DNA from: an uncultured Porphyromonadaceae bacterium
Lineage (GTDB): Bacteria > Bacteroidota > Bacteroidia > Bacteroidales > Muribaculaceae
Length of the DNA stretch: 35,589 nucleotides
Direction: 5' to 3'
Assembly (NCBI GenBank): GCA_900548705.1
Contig: URLF01000016.1
Location: forward strand, 1-35,589
In this document: one piece after another, positions 24,181 through 33,047 of the stretch
Position numbering within the stretch: position 1 is the stretch's first letter
How the letters are laid out: every line of letters begins with the position of its first letter
Position numbers and translations under genes: made by a program
Notes under the pieces: model-generated
What the model was told of the DNA's origin: nothing
What the model saw: only the letters and a program-made list of their open reading frames with translations
Database searches by the model: none

Positions 24181-24711
24181 TCAAAGCCGGCTGAGTGGAA
24201 TGAGATGGGTCATTATCTCCTCACGGGACAAGGTCTGGCGCTGGGAAAGGGCGCGTGCCATCTCGGTCACGGCCTCGTTGACTGCCGGATGCATCAGCAG
24301 CTGACGGAGGTAACTGAAAGAATTGTCGCAAATCTGTTCGACCTCAGCGGTCTCAAGTCCGCAGGAATCTTCCCCCTCTTTGGCAAGATGTTGCATCATT
24401 AATGAACGTACCTCGGCGGACAAATCAGAATGACGGCGACCGATGGAACGGGCAAGCAAGTTGCCTATGACCATAGCTGATGTCAACTGGAAATGTCGAA
24501 AGGAGGCTGTCCAGACATTTTTGACTGATAAACCGGGATTGACCGGTGTGAAGAAGTCGGGCGTCAATCTCAGCCCGAAATCCGCCGGTGCTGAGAGGGA
24601 AATGGAATCGATGTATTTTTCGGCGTCAAATATGAAGAGAGACAACGCCATTCCGCAGAGCCCGAAGGCCCTGTCGGTGGAGTCGGTGTACTTAAATGAG
24701 GCTGAAGCCAT
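24181..24711 (-). CDS. Unknown protein between porZ and porV
   Basis: A 176-aa protein with no signal peptide that I can see and no recognised domain. The first ~75 residues are mixed; residues 76-176 look helical and acidic to neutral (SRRLM-like segments, then EIMTHLIPLSRL at the end). It is 7 bases after porZ and about 70 bases before porV, so it is co-transcribed with two type IX secretion genes. It could be an assembly or regulatory factor for that system, or a bystander; this is inference from position only. Confidence 0.7.
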   Translation of the reverse strand: MASASFKYTDSTDRAFGLCGMALSLFIFDAEKYIDSISLSAPADFGLRLTPDFFTPVNPGLSVKNVWTASFRHFQLTSAMVIGNLLARSIGRRHSDLSAEVRSLMMQHLAKEGEDSCGLETAEVEQICDNSFSYLRQLLMHPAVNEAVTEMARALSQRQTLSREEIMTHLIPLSRL

Positions 24712-24718
24712 TGAAGAA

Positions 24719-27133
24719 TCAATTGATTACCATGATTTTGGTGACGCAATTGTCACTGCCGGAATCACTGGAGGTGCCGTGGGATGCGAATACATAATAG
24801 ACTCCAGTCTTGACACGGTCGCCGTTGGCGTTACAACCGTCCCAGGTTATCATTCCGCCTTCGCTACGTCCCTGGAAGAACACGTTGCCGGCTGAATCGG
24901 CTATCTTGACGAGGGTGTTGTCCATCAGGCCGGTGACAGTAATCCATCCGGAATAGTCAGGGCGCACAGGGTTGGGGTAGGCGTAGACTTCGTCAAGGTT
25001 CTCGCTTGAGGGAGCGGCTGTTGAGTTGTATTCAACCACTCCGGCAGATGTGGCAAAGAACACACTTGAGGAATTTGGATCGCATGCCACTGAGTAAACC
25101 GTATTGGACGGCAAGATAGAGTTATTGGTGTCGTAATGTTCGATAATCTGGTCTCCGTCTTCGCTGACAAGGTAAACTCCGGCGGTGGTGGTTGAAATCC
25201 ATTTGCGATTGGAGTTGTCCACTGCGATTCCACTTACCGACAGTGCATCCAGAAGATAGTCTGCAAGTCCTGTTCCATCGTTACGCGGTACTTTAAGATG
25301 GTTGACATGTGCAACATCAGAATTGACTTTTGAAGGATCAGTGATTTCAAAGATGCCTTTGTCCGTACCAACCCAAAGACGCCCTTTTCTGTCTTCACAA
25401 AGTGTGTTTATATGATAGAAGGACAGGGACTTATTGTCTTGGTCAATGTATGATGATACTTTTACAAGCGAACTATTGGTTATGGATTTAACCTCTTGGG
25501 CGGGAGCAAACAGTAGAGTGTTTGACCAGAATCCTTTTGCGAATACAATTTTATTTGAATGGTTTAGAGGGGTACCCACGGTACAACGTCCGATGTAGGT
25601 ACCAGTTGCATCAAAAGAGTTCCACGAATCTTTAGAGTGGGTCGAGTTATGAAGCTCTGAATAAGGCACTACATGCAGGTTGTTTGTGCCTTCTGCAGTT
25701 TCTTGCGTAATCCAAAGATTATCATAGGAATCAAAGCCCATATAGGACAAACGATAACCTGCTGCAATTGATATTGGCATATCTGAGGCAGAGAATTGAT
25801 GCTGTTGCACACCATCACGAATCATATATAAACCTTGATTCCATGTGCCTACATAATATACACTGGAATCATGTGGATCTCCAACTACCCACGCGGGTCT
25901 GGCAATGCCCGAGGCGGTATTAGCTCCGTTGGTCAGACCGGTAGGAGTCTCGTCTGAGAATCCTTGACCGTTTGTATATGACGCCAACCTTAAGGCAGAT
26001 GAACCAACCAGTCCTAACTGAAAACCACTTTCGTTATGTCCATTCCAGAATAGGACATTTCCGGTAGGCTGTGCGAATATTCGGTTACATTCAGCTGCAG
26101 AAAACTCTGTTTTTCCGAATTTTTCGCCTAATTGTACAGGATTTGAACGGTCTGTTATGTCATACTGACATAGGCCATCAGCGTTTCCTCCCCATAATTT
26201 AGCCAACCCGTCAAAGGCAGACAGAGCCTGCCCTTTTAGGACGGTAGGGAATTTTGTTACAACAGGAGAGGCAGAAGGGGTGTCTATACCATAAGTAAAC
26301 ATATTGGTCCCGTTTGCGACAAATGCTTCATCTTTTCCCATCTGAACGATATGGGTCAGGATTATATCGGCATTGTTGTAACGTATCGTGCCATATGTAA
26401 GCTTGTCCTCATCAAAGTTGAAATCAGCGAGAACTGCTTTGTTGTTGTTGCCCGATTTATGGGTGAAAATTATTCGTTTGTCTCCTATGACTGCTGAGTA
26501 GTCTCCGAATGTCCATGCTCCAGCGTTACCACCGACTAAATTGAACTTATCGATGGAAACCAGATGCTCTGATGCGGGAGCCGCCATTAGCTTGTTTTCA
26601 TATGCTATCACAACATGGTCGCCGAGCCCGAAGACTTTGTCGACAGATTTTGGGGAGAACATCGTCTCCACTGTCTCGTTGTTTTTGTCGTCGATGGTCA
26701 CAAGGCCAAATGAAGTGGCTACATATATGCGCCCATTGCCGAAACCAACGTGGTTGATAGCCGGCTTCCCGGTGATGAGTGCATCAGATATGTCTGAGAT
26801 GTTGATGACCGAACCATCATCGTTGATACGGTCCATATTGCAATCCTGATAGGCCACAATAAGGTACTTTCCTTCCGGATGGGGATAAATGCCCTTGATG
26901 GCTCCGCCATTCAAATCGTTGGAAATGTTGAGTGACCGAACCTCATTTGTCCTCTTATCCACCGAGAACAATGAGCCGACCGACAAATAATAGGTCATGT
27001 TTTTTGTTTCGGCTATGGTTGACACACCACCGAACGGTGAGTGGATTGTCCATCCTCCCACTGGGAGCTGAGCGTTCACGCCTATCCCAATCAGGGCAAG
27101 CAGAAATATGAGGGCTATTTTCTTTGTCATCAT
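24719..27133 (-). CDS. porZ: Type IX secretion attachment-complex protein PorZ
   Basis: An 804-aa secreted protein with a signal peptide (KKIALIFLLALIGIGVNAQ). It is built of two beta-propellers, shown by repeated blades such as YVATSFGLVTIDD and LWVGTDKGIFEITD, followed by a C-terminal domain with YAYPNPVRPDYSGWITVTGL of the type IX sorting-signal fold, ending KIMVIN. PorZ belongs to the attachment complex with PorU, PorV and PorQ and binds A-LPS in P. gingivalis. Length is close to that protein. It starts 8 bases after rdgB; a Met one codon later is an equal start. Confidence 0.88.
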   Translation of the reverse strand: MMTKKIALIFLLALIGIGVNAQLPVGGWTIHSPFGGVSTIAETKNMTYYLSVGSLFSVDKRTNEVRSLNISNDLNGGAIKGIYPHPEGKYLIVAYQDCNMDRINDDGSVINISDISDALITGKPAINHVGFGNGRIYVATSFGLVTIDDKNNETVETMFSPKSVDKVFGLGDHVVIAYENKLMAAPASEHLVSIDKFNLVGGNAGAWTFGDYSAVIGDKRIIFTHKSGNNNKAVLADFNFDEDKLTYGTIRYNNADIILTHIVQMGKDEAFVANGTNMFTYGIDTPSASPVVTKFPTVLKGQALSAFDGLAKLWGGNADGLCQYDITDRSNPVQLGEKFGKTEFSAAECNRIFAQPTGNVLFWNGHNESGFQLGLVGSSALRLASYTNGQGFSDETPTGLTNGANTASGIARPAWVVGDPHDSSVYYVGTWNQGLYMIRDGVQQHQFSASDMPISIAAGYRLSYMGFDSYDNLWITQETAEGTNNLHVVPYSELHNSTHSKDSWNSFDATGTYIGRCTVGTPLNHSNKIVFAKGFWSNTLLFAPAQEVKSITNSSLVKVSSYIDQDNKSLSFYHINTLCEDRKGRLWVGTDKGIFEITDPSKVNSDVAHVNHLKVPRNDGTGLADYLLDALSVSGIAVDNSNRKWISTTTAGVYLVSEDGDQIIEHYDTNNSILPSNTVYSVACDPNSSSVFFATSAGVVEYNSTAAPSSENLDEVYAYPNPVRPDYSGWITVTGLMDNTLVKIADSAGNVFFQGRSEGGMITWDGCNANGDRVKTGVYYVFASHGTSSDSGSDNCVTKIMVIN

Positions 27134-27141
27134 GGTCTATA

Positions 27142-27741
27142 TCAGAGGTTGTCTTTTAATACTTCAAGCAGGGCTTCTGTGGCTCGGCGTCGGTGGGAAA
27201 TCGCATTTTTCTCTTCTGCGGTCATTTCGGCGAATGTCTTGAGGTGGCCGTCGGGAATGAAAAGAGGATCATAACCGAATCCGTCTTTTCCTTTTGGATT
27301 AGTGGCAATAGAGCCATCAACCACACCCTCGACAAGGATTTCCCGTCCGCCGATTATAAGCGCGATAACCGTCCGGAATCGAGCTTTGCGATTCTCAACC
27401 CCAGCCATCCTTTCGAGAAGAAGGGACGAATTGGCGGAAGAGTCATGGCCAGAGCCGCGGCCGTTCACATAGGCATATCGTGCCGACATTACCCCGGGTT
27501 GACCACCCAGAGCCTCGACTTCCAGGCCGGTGTCATCCGCGAAGCAATCGCAATTGAACCGTTCGCTTACCCAACGGGCTTTTTGCAACGCGTTACCTTC
27601 AAGAGTGTCGGCGGTTTCCGGAATATCCTCACGGCAACCAATCTCCTCCAGTGAGAGGATTTTACATCTGCTTCCGAGAATGGAGCGTACTTCGGCAATC
27701 TTGTGGGCGTTGTTGGTAGCAAAAACCAGTTTTTCCTGCAT
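27142..27741 (-). CDS. rdgB: Non-canonical purine NTP pyrophosphatase
   Basis: A 199-aa enzyme of the HAM1/RdgB family that removes dITP, dXTP and related nucleotides to prevent mutation. ATNNAHKIAEVRSILG is the N-terminal substrate motif, DDTGLEVEALGGQPGVMSAR the central one, and KDGFGYDPLFIPDG and ISHRRRA the C-terminal ones. Length is normal. It is the first gene of the operon that continues with porZ, so it drives, or is co-regulated with, the type IX genes. Confidence 0.96.
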   Translation of the reverse strand: MQEKLVFATNNAHKIAEVRSILGSRCKILSLEEIGCREDIPETADTLEGNALQKARWVSERFNCDCFADDTGLEVEALGGQPGVMSARYAYVNGRGSGHDSSANSSLLLERMAGVENRKARFRTVIALIIGGREILVEGVVDGSIATNPKGKDGFGYDPLFIPDGHLKTFAEMTAEEKNAISHRRRATEALLEVLKDNL

Positions 27742-27835
27742 TATGTCAAGTCATAGTTTACTCAACATATATAACGGACTCTTGGTCGGTTTATTATCAG
27801 CGGGATTAAGTTTTTCCACAGGTATAAATACAAAG

Positions 27836-27877
27836 AAAACCGGAAGCTTCCTTGTGCTGAGGGTGCTTCCGGTTTTT
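27836..27877. terminator. Terminator between the Bax-inhibitor-like gene and rdgB
   Basis: AAAACCGGAAGC (27836-27847) pairs with GCTTCCGGTTTT (27865-27876), with T-runs on both strands. On the minus strand it would end transcription of the Bax-inhibitor-1 family gene 20 bases after its stop. Confidence 0.8.
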
Positions 27878-27895
27878 ATTTTCTATACACGCGGA

Positions 27896-28624
27896 TTAGT
27901 CGCGGGGGGAGCCGAAGAAGCGGAGGAGGTAGATGAAGAGGTTGATGAAGTCGAGGTAAAGGGAGAGGGCGCCCCAGGTGGCGAGGGAGCCGTTGGCAAG
28001 ACCCATGTTCATGGCGGCCATCTGCTTTACTTTCTGGGTGTCCCAGGCGGTGAGACCGATGAAAATCAGCACTCCGAGCCCGGAGATGATCCATTCGAAT
28101 GTGCTGTTGGCCCAGAAGATGTTGACCAGGCAGCATATGATTAGGCCGAAGAGGGCCATATAGAGGAATGAACCGATTTTGGTCAGGTCACGGTTTGTGA
28201 AGTAGCCGTAGACACTCATCGCTCCGAAGACTGCCGCTGTAATAAGGAAGGTCTTGAAGATGGAGGCGAATGAGAAGGCGAGGAAGATTATCGACAATGT
28301 CAGGCCGTTGACCAGGGCGAAAAGGAAGAACAGACCTGTCGACATTCCCGGGCTCATTTTGCCCAGACGTGCTGAAATCCACAGCACAAGGCCGATTTCA
28401 ACAATTGCGAGTCCCCAGTAAATCCATCGGTTGGTGGCGAGAGCCACGGTGATGTTCGGGGCGTAAAAGTATGCGAAGAGTGCTGCCGCAGCCGATACAA
28501 GCAGTGCAAGGAACATCTTGACGTATACCTGCTTCATTACTGCTGATACCTTTGCGTCAAGAGACTGGGGAGACTGGCCGTTCTGCCAGTAACCTTGGGC
28601 CGGATTGTTATTGAAGTAATTCAT
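27896..28624 (-). CDS. Bax inhibitor-1/YccA family membrane protein
   Basis: A 242-aa protein with about seven membrane helices. The short soluble N-terminus (MNYFNNNPAQGYWQNGQSPQ) is typical of the Bacteroidota members; residues 30-50 (KMFLALLVSAAAALFAYF), the ISARLGKMSPG loop and the C-terminal SLYLDFINLFIYLLRFFGS are the family pattern. Related proteins form calcium-leak channels; a role in calcium or stress homeostasis is likely. It has its own terminator and lies between rdgB and argS, both on the same strand. Confidence 0.93.
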   Translation of the reverse strand: MNYFNNNPAQGYWQNGQSPQSLDAKVSAVMKQVYVKMFLALLVSAAAALFAYFYAPNITVALATNRWIYWGLAIVEIGLVLWISARLGKMSPGMSTGLFFLFALVNGLTLSIIFLAFSFASIFKTFLITAAVFGAMSVYGYFTNRDLTKIGSFLYMALFGLIICCLVNIFWANSTFEWIISGLGVLIFIGLTAWDTQKVKQMAAMNMGLANGSLATWGALSLYLDFINLFIYLLRFFGSPRD

Positions 28625-28718
28625 CTTTCGTTTTGATTTATAAGTTTAGGTATGTTTTCCCGGCCTTTCAATCAATAGTAAGCCGGGGGAGAGGGGAGAA
28701 GGAGTGGAGTTCAACAAA

Positions 28719-30506
28719 TCACATTCTCTCGGGGACGTTGATTCCCAACAGGCCCATCGCCTGTTTCACAGTGCGAGCGACCGACTTGCAGAGGGCGAGA
28801 CGCAACGAGCGCACGGCTGGATTTTCCTCTTTGAGGATGGAGTAGTCATGATAGAACTGGTTGTATTGCTTGACCAGCTCGTATGCGTAGTTGGCGATAA
28901 GAGCCGGAGAGTAGCTGCGGCCGGCCTCCTCCACTGTCGCGGGGAAGTCAGAGAGGGTCTGGATGAGGGCTATCTCCTTGTCGTTGGGGGTCACGGCTGC
29001 GTAATCGCCGATTTCATAACCCAGTTCGGCCGCTTTGCGAAGCACAGACCGGATACGGGCGTAGGTGTACTGGATGAAGGGACCGGTATTCCCGTTGAAA
29101 TCTATAGACTCGGCGGGGTTGAACATCATGTTCTTGCGCGGGTCTACTTTCAGCAGGAAATATTTGAGGGCACCAAGGCCTACGGTCTCGGAAATCTCGT
29201 CGATTTCGGCGGGGGTAAGGCCGTCGGTCTTCCCGAGCTGGGCGGAAACTTCACGGGCATTCGCCACCATCTCTTCCATCAGGTCGTCGGCATCAACGAC
29301 TGTCCCTTCGCGGCTCTTCATCTTTCCCTGGGGAAGTTCGACCATTCCGTACGAGAAATGTACGAGGTCTTTGCCCCATTTGAATCCGAGACGGTCGAGC
29401 AGGAGCGAAAGCACCTGGAAATGGTAGTTCTGCTCATTTCCGACCACATATATCATCTTGTCGATGGGGAAGTCGCGGAAACGGAGCTTGGCAGTGCCGA
29501 TATCCTGGGTCATATAGACCGAAGTGCCGTCGCTGCGGAGAAGAAGCTTGTTGTCGAGCCCGGCATCCGTGAGGTCGGCCCATACCGAACCATCCTCCTT
29601 GCGGTACATGATACCCTTTTCAAGGCCCTCAAGCACCTTCTCCTTGCCTTCGAGGTAAGTGTCAGACTCGTAATATATCTTGTCGAAGTCGACCCCCATA
29701 CGCTTGTATGTGATGTCGAAACCGTCATATACCCATTTGTTCATCATCTCCCAGAGGGAACGGATTTCCGGATCCTTCTGCTCCCACTTGCGGAGCATCT
29801 CACGCGCCTCCGCCATAAGCTTTGACTCAGCCTTGGCTTCATCCTCGGTCAGGCCCTTCTCCATAAGGGTCTTGACCTCCTCGCGGAAATGCTTGTCAAA
29901 CAAGACATAGAAGTCACCGATGAGGTGGTCTCCCTTCTTGCCGGTCGATTCGGGAGTCGCCCCGTCGCCCCATTTCTGCCATGCGAGCATAGACTTGCAG
30001 ATGTGGATGCCTCGGTCGTTGACGATGTTGGTCTTCACGACCTTGTTGCCGCATGCCTGGAGGATGCGGGCAAGGGAATAGCCCAGCAGGTTGTTGCGGA
30101 CATGGCCCAGGTGGAGGGGCTTGTTGGTGTTGGGGGAGGAATATTCCACCATCACCAGCGGGCTGTCGGCCGTCGCCTCCTTGAAACCGAAATTGTCGTC
30201 CGAAGCGATATGCTCCAGCACCGAGTTCCAGTAAGTCGGCTCGATGACGATATTGAGGAAGCCCTTGACGGCGTTGAAACGGTCAACCGCCGGTTCGTTG
30301 TCGACGAGCCAGTTGCCGATTTCGGTGGCCACCGCGTCGGGAGCCTTGCGGGCCGCTTTCACCCACGGGAATACCACTATGGTGAGGTTCCCCTCAAACT
30401 CCTTTCGGGTCGCCTGGGGCACAATCTGTTCAGCCGGGGTGTTCACCCCGTAAAGTTCCTTTACTGCGCGGGAAACGCCTTGTGATATGATGCTGTCAAG
30501 TGACAT
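28719..30506 (-). CDS. argS: Arginyl-tRNA synthetase
   Basis: A 595-aa class Ia synthetase that charges tRNA-Arg. The ATP motif is HLGH in NKPLHLGHVRNN, the KMSKS-like loop is GKMKSREGTV, and the C-terminal anticodon-binding domain ends in LLGINVPERM, the usual ending. I chose the ATG at 30506 (MSLDSIISQGVSRAVKELYG), the normal family start; a start at 30581 would add 25 atypical residues and run past the promoter. A consensus -7 box lies 63 bases upstream. Confidence 0.97.
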   Translation of the reverse strand: MSLDSIISQGVSRAVKELYGVNTPAEQIVPQATRKEFEGNLTIVVFPWVKAARKAPDAVATEIGNWLVDNEPAVDRFNAVKGFLNIVIEPTYWNSVLEHIASDDNFGFKEATADSPLVMVEYSSPNTNKPLHLGHVRNNLLGYSLARILQACGNKVVKTNIVNDRGIHICKSMLAWQKWGDGATPESTGKKGDHLIGDFYVLFDKHFREEVKTLMEKGLTEDEAKAESKLMAEAREMLRKWEQKDPEIRSLWEMMNKWVYDGFDITYKRMGVDFDKIYYESDTYLEGKEKVLEGLEKGIMYRKEDGSVWADLTDAGLDNKLLLRSDGTSVYMTQDIGTAKLRFRDFPIDKMIYVVGNEQNYHFQVLSLLLDRLGFKWGKDLVHFSYGMVELPQGKMKSREGTVVDADDLMEEMVANAREVSAQLGKTDGLTPAEIDEISETVGLGALKYFLLKVDPRKNMMFNPAESIDFNGNTGPFIQYTYARIRSVLRKAAELGYEIGDYAAVTPNDKEIALIQTLSDFPATVEEAGRSYSPALIANYAYELVKQYNQFYHDYSILKEENPAVRSLRLALCKSVARTVKQAMGLLGINVPERM

Positions 30507-30568
30507 GGCATTGTGTTGAGAAGTTATCAAATGAAGATATGTCCCGCCTGGGCGGGTGTATTGAAGCG

Positions 30569-30576
30569 CAAAGTTA
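30569..30576 (-). promoter_or_regulatory. -7 element of the argS promoter
   Basis: Minus-strand TAACTTTG matches TAnnTTTG. Transcription would begin near 30562, 56 bases before the argS start. The spacer upstream ends in a run of seven T residues preceded by TG, so the upstream element is not clear. It lies back to back with the nuclease promoter at 30608-30637. Confidence 0.55.
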
Positions 30577-30607
30577 CTCAATTTCCACGAAAAAAACAGC
30601 TGTATGC

Positions 30608-30637
30608 TTGTTAATCTTGTCTAAATCACTATCTTTG
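30608..30637 (+). promoter_or_regulatory. Consensus promoter of the S1/P1 nuclease gene
   Basis: TTG (30608-30610), 19 bases, then TATCTTTG (30630-30637) match the Bacteroidota promoter. The start of transcription, near 30644, lies after the ATG at 30642, so the true start codon must be the next one, 30690. Confidence 0.75.
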
Positions 30638-30689
30638 CAGTATGATTATAGGCTATCACGCCGATTGTCTTATCCTCGACCAAAAAACG

Positions 30690-31508
30690 ATGAAGAAACC
30701 ATTACGCTCCTTGCTTTCTGTTGCTATGCTTATCGCAGTGGTTGCCAATGCCTTCGCTTGGGGACAGAAAGGCCACGATGTGACCGCCTGCATCGCCGAG
30801 CGCCATCTCACCCCTGCGGCCAAAGCCGCTGTCGACTCCATCCTTGAAGGACGCAGCCTGGTCTATTGGGCCAACTGGCTCGACAACGCCAGCCATACCC
30901 CCGAGTATGCCTACACCAAGACCTGGCATTACCGCAACGTCGACGCAGACAAAGATTACTTCTCGCAGCCCGAACACCCGTCGGGTGACATCGTGAAAGG
31001 AATCCGTTACTCCATAAAGGTGCTTTCCGACACCACCCAGACCCCAGCCAACCGCTCGCTTGCCCTGAAGATGCTGACCCACTTCCTGGGTGACCTCCAT
31101 CAGCCCATGCATCTCGGCCACGCCACTGACTATGGCGGCAACACCGTGAAAATCAAATATTTCGGACGCGACACCAATCTCCACACCGTTTGGGACACCA
31201 ACCTTGTGGAGTCTGCCCACAAGTGGAGCTACACCGAATGGGCCGACCAGATTGACCGTCTTCCCGCGCCCCAGGAGGTAGTCCTGCTTTCCGGGAATGT
31301 CGACGACTGGGCTCAACGCAAGGTCGAGGATGCGGCCAAAGTCTACGACGCCACACCTGAAGGGGCTAAACTCAGCTACAACGAAGTGGCATTATGGACC
31401 CCGATGATTGAGGAGTCATTCCTCTCCGGGGGTCTTCGGCTGGCCCATATCCTGAACTCCATCTTCGACTCCTCATATCCCTATCGTCGTTCCCCCTCTT
31501 CGTTCTGA
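30690..31508 (+). CDS. Secreted S1/P1-type nuclease
   Basis: A 272-aa exported zinc nuclease that cuts single-stranded RNA and DNA to 5'-nucleotides. The signal peptide ends at AFA-W24; the mature N-terminal Trp is a zinc ligand in this family. Other ligand motifs are H29-D30 (WGQKGHD), D65, H80, HFLGDLHQPMH (131-141) and NLHTVWD (163-169). Length is typical. I chose the ATG at 30690 because a consensus promoter places the transcript start after the upstream ATG at 30642. It precedes an acid phosphatase gene, suggesting phosphate or nucleoside scavenging. Confidence 0.93.
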   Translation: MKKPLRSLLSVAMLIAVVANAFAWGQKGHDVTACIAERHLTPAAKAAVDSILEGRSLVYWANWLDNASHTPEYAYTKTWHYRNVDADKDYFSQPEHPSGDIVKGIRYSIKVLSDTTQTPANRSLALKMLTHFLGDLHQPMHLGHATDYGGNTVKIKYFGRDTNLHTVWDTNLVESAHKWSYTEWADQIDRLPAPQEVVLLSGNVDDWAQRKVEDAAKVYDATPEGAKLSYNEVALWTPMIEESFLSGGLRLAHILNSIFDSSYPYRRSPSSF

Positions 31509-31561
31509 ATGACGGGCCATCTCCTAAAGTCGGCATTCCCCGAGGGGCGAGGTAAACATTT

Positions 31562-31618
31562 GGCGGCAACAGGTGTTAAAGTTCTATAAAACCATTCACC
31601 TAAAAATCTATTGCCGCC
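31562..31618 (+). promoter_or_regulatory. Nested hairpin just before the phosphatase start
   Basis: GGCGGCAA (31562-31569) pairs with TTGCCGCC (31611-31618), and inside it AGGTG (31571-31575) can pair with CACCT (31597-31601). The structure ends 2 bases before the ATG at 31621 and would cover the ribosome landing site, so it could control translation. It has no T-run and is not a terminator. Confidence 0.5.
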
Positions 31619-31620
31619 AT

Positions 31621-32919
31621 ATGAAAGGCTATTTACATCTCATTCTGGCAGCCGCGCTGTTGATGCCCGCTGTCGCCGGAGCCCAGGCCCAAAGAAGCCA
31701 GGAGTTCAAAGACAAATACCAGCTGAAGGAGGCCGTGGTGCTCAGCCGCCACAATATCCGTTCCCCTCTTTCAGACAGCAAGAGCGATCTCGGTCGCATG
31801 ACCCCTCATGAGTGGACGAGGTGGAGCGCTGGAAAGAGCGAGCTGACCTCGCGTGGCGGAGCCCTGGAGACGATGATGGGGCAGTACTTCCGCAAATGGG
31901 CTGTCGATGCCGGCCTGTTCCCCGAGAACTATGTTCCGACCGCAGATGACCTGAATGTTATAGCCAACTCCATGCAACGCTGCATCGCCACGGCGCAGTA
32001 TTTCACCTCAGGCTTCATGCCGGTCGGCGGTGTGACGGTCAATCACCGTTACACTCCAAGCAAGATGGATCCCCTCTTCAATCCCCAGCTCACCAAGGTA
32101 AGTCCCGCATTTGTCGAGGAGGCTATGCGCCAGATAAACGCCATGGGGGGTGAGAAAGGAATCGTGGGCATCAATGAGGCGATTGCTCCCGACTACGCCC
32201 TTATGATGGAGGTGCTTGATATGGACGAGTCCCCGATGGCCCGGGAAAAAGACCCCAAACTCGACGCCACCAAAAATTACAATACCGAAATCGTGCTGGA
32301 GAAATGGGCCGAACCGGCGATGAAGCCCGGTTCAGCGCTGAAAGACCTCAACGCTGCCAGCGATGCCTTCATCCTCCAGTATTATGAGGAGCCGGATTCA
32401 GTTAAAGCCGCCTTCGGACACAACCTCACCCGCGAACAGTGGGCCCAGCTTGCCCATGTGAAAGACACTTATCAGGATGTGCTTTTCACCGCCCCGATTG
32501 TCGCCGTCAATGTCGCCCGTCCACTGATACAGTATATGTATGACGAGCTGCGTTCACCCGACCGCAAGTTCACATTCCTTGTCGGCCACGACAGCAACCT
32601 GTCGAGCGTGGCAACCGCCCTCGGGGTGGAGGAATACGAACTGCCCGATGCCATCGAGAAGAAAACCCCCATCGGCTCGAAAATCGTGGTCGAGAAATTC
32701 GTCGGCCCTGACGGTGAGGAGTATGCCGACATCAATATCGTCTACCAGACAATCGATCAGCTCCGCGACATGCAGCTGCTTGGCCTTGACAATCCTCCGA
32801 TGGTCTACCCCCTTTCGCTGAAAGGGCTGACCAAGAATGCCGACGGCCTTTACCGTATGGCCGATGTGGCCGACCGCTTCGAGCAGGCTCTCCGTGCTTA
32901 CGAGGCCATCCCGGAATAA
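31621..32919 (+). CDS. Secreted histidine acid phosphatase
   Basis: A 432-aa exported phosphatase of the histidine (branch 2) family, which includes phytases and glucose-1-phosphatases. The signal peptide (KGYLHLILAAALLMPAVAG) ends near AQA. R43-H44-N-x-R47-S-P49 is the catalytic motif with the phosphate-binding Arg residues; HD at 323-324 supplies the proton donor. The family's usual RHG is RHN here. I chose the ATG at 31621 because an open frame from 31573 carries 16 residues with no signal. It follows the S1/P1 nuclease; both probably act in the periplasm to free phosphate. Confidence 0.92.
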   Translation: MKGYLHLILAAALLMPAVAGAQAQRSQEFKDKYQLKEAVVLSRHNIRSPLSDSKSDLGRMTPHEWTRWSAGKSELTSRGGALETMMGQYFRKWAVDAGLFPENYVPTADDLNVIANSMQRCIATAQYFTSGFMPVGGVTVNHRYTPSKMDPLFNPQLTKVSPAFVEEAMRQINAMGGEKGIVGINEAIAPDYALMMEVLDMDESPMAREKDPKLDATKNYNTEIVLEKWAEPAMKPGSALKDLNAASDAFILQYYEEPDSVKAAFGHNLTREQWAQLAHVKDTYQDVLFTAPIVAVNVARPLIQYMYDELRSPDRKFTFLVGHDSNLSSVATALGVEEYELPDAIEKKTPIGSKIVVEKFVGPDGEEYADINIVYQTIDQLRDMQLLGLDNPPMVYPLSLKGLTKNADGLYRMADVADRFEQALRAYEAIPE

Positions 32920-32938
32920 TCCTCATTGATATAAAATA

Positions 32939-32993
32939 ATCGCTTCGCGATTCAAGGCCGGTTGAGGCCTGGGTCGCGAAGCGATATTTTTTG
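32939..32993. terminator. Bidirectional terminator between phosphatase and gapA
   Basis: ATCGCTTCGCGA (32939-32950) pairs perfectly with TCGCGAAGCGAT (32974-32985), with an inner AGGCC/GGCCT stem (32955-32970), and ATTTTTTG follows. The minus strand has a T-rich tail as well, so it can end both the phosphatase and the converging gapA transcripts. Confidence 0.9.
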
Positions 32994-33047
32994 GGAAGTC
33001 GGGTCAGATGTCCGGCCCGGCTCCCGATATTTTCAGACGGTTGCGGA

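Noticed and set aside
28660..28700. CCCGGC/GCCGGG inverted repeat after argS as a terminator
   Set aside because: The stem is short with a long loop and no T-run follows on the minus strand, so I do not list it.
28704..29825. Long plus-strand open frame (373 codons) opposite argS
   Set aside because: It is the complement of a well-conserved synthetase; its translation has no domain and the GC-rich codons of argS explain it.
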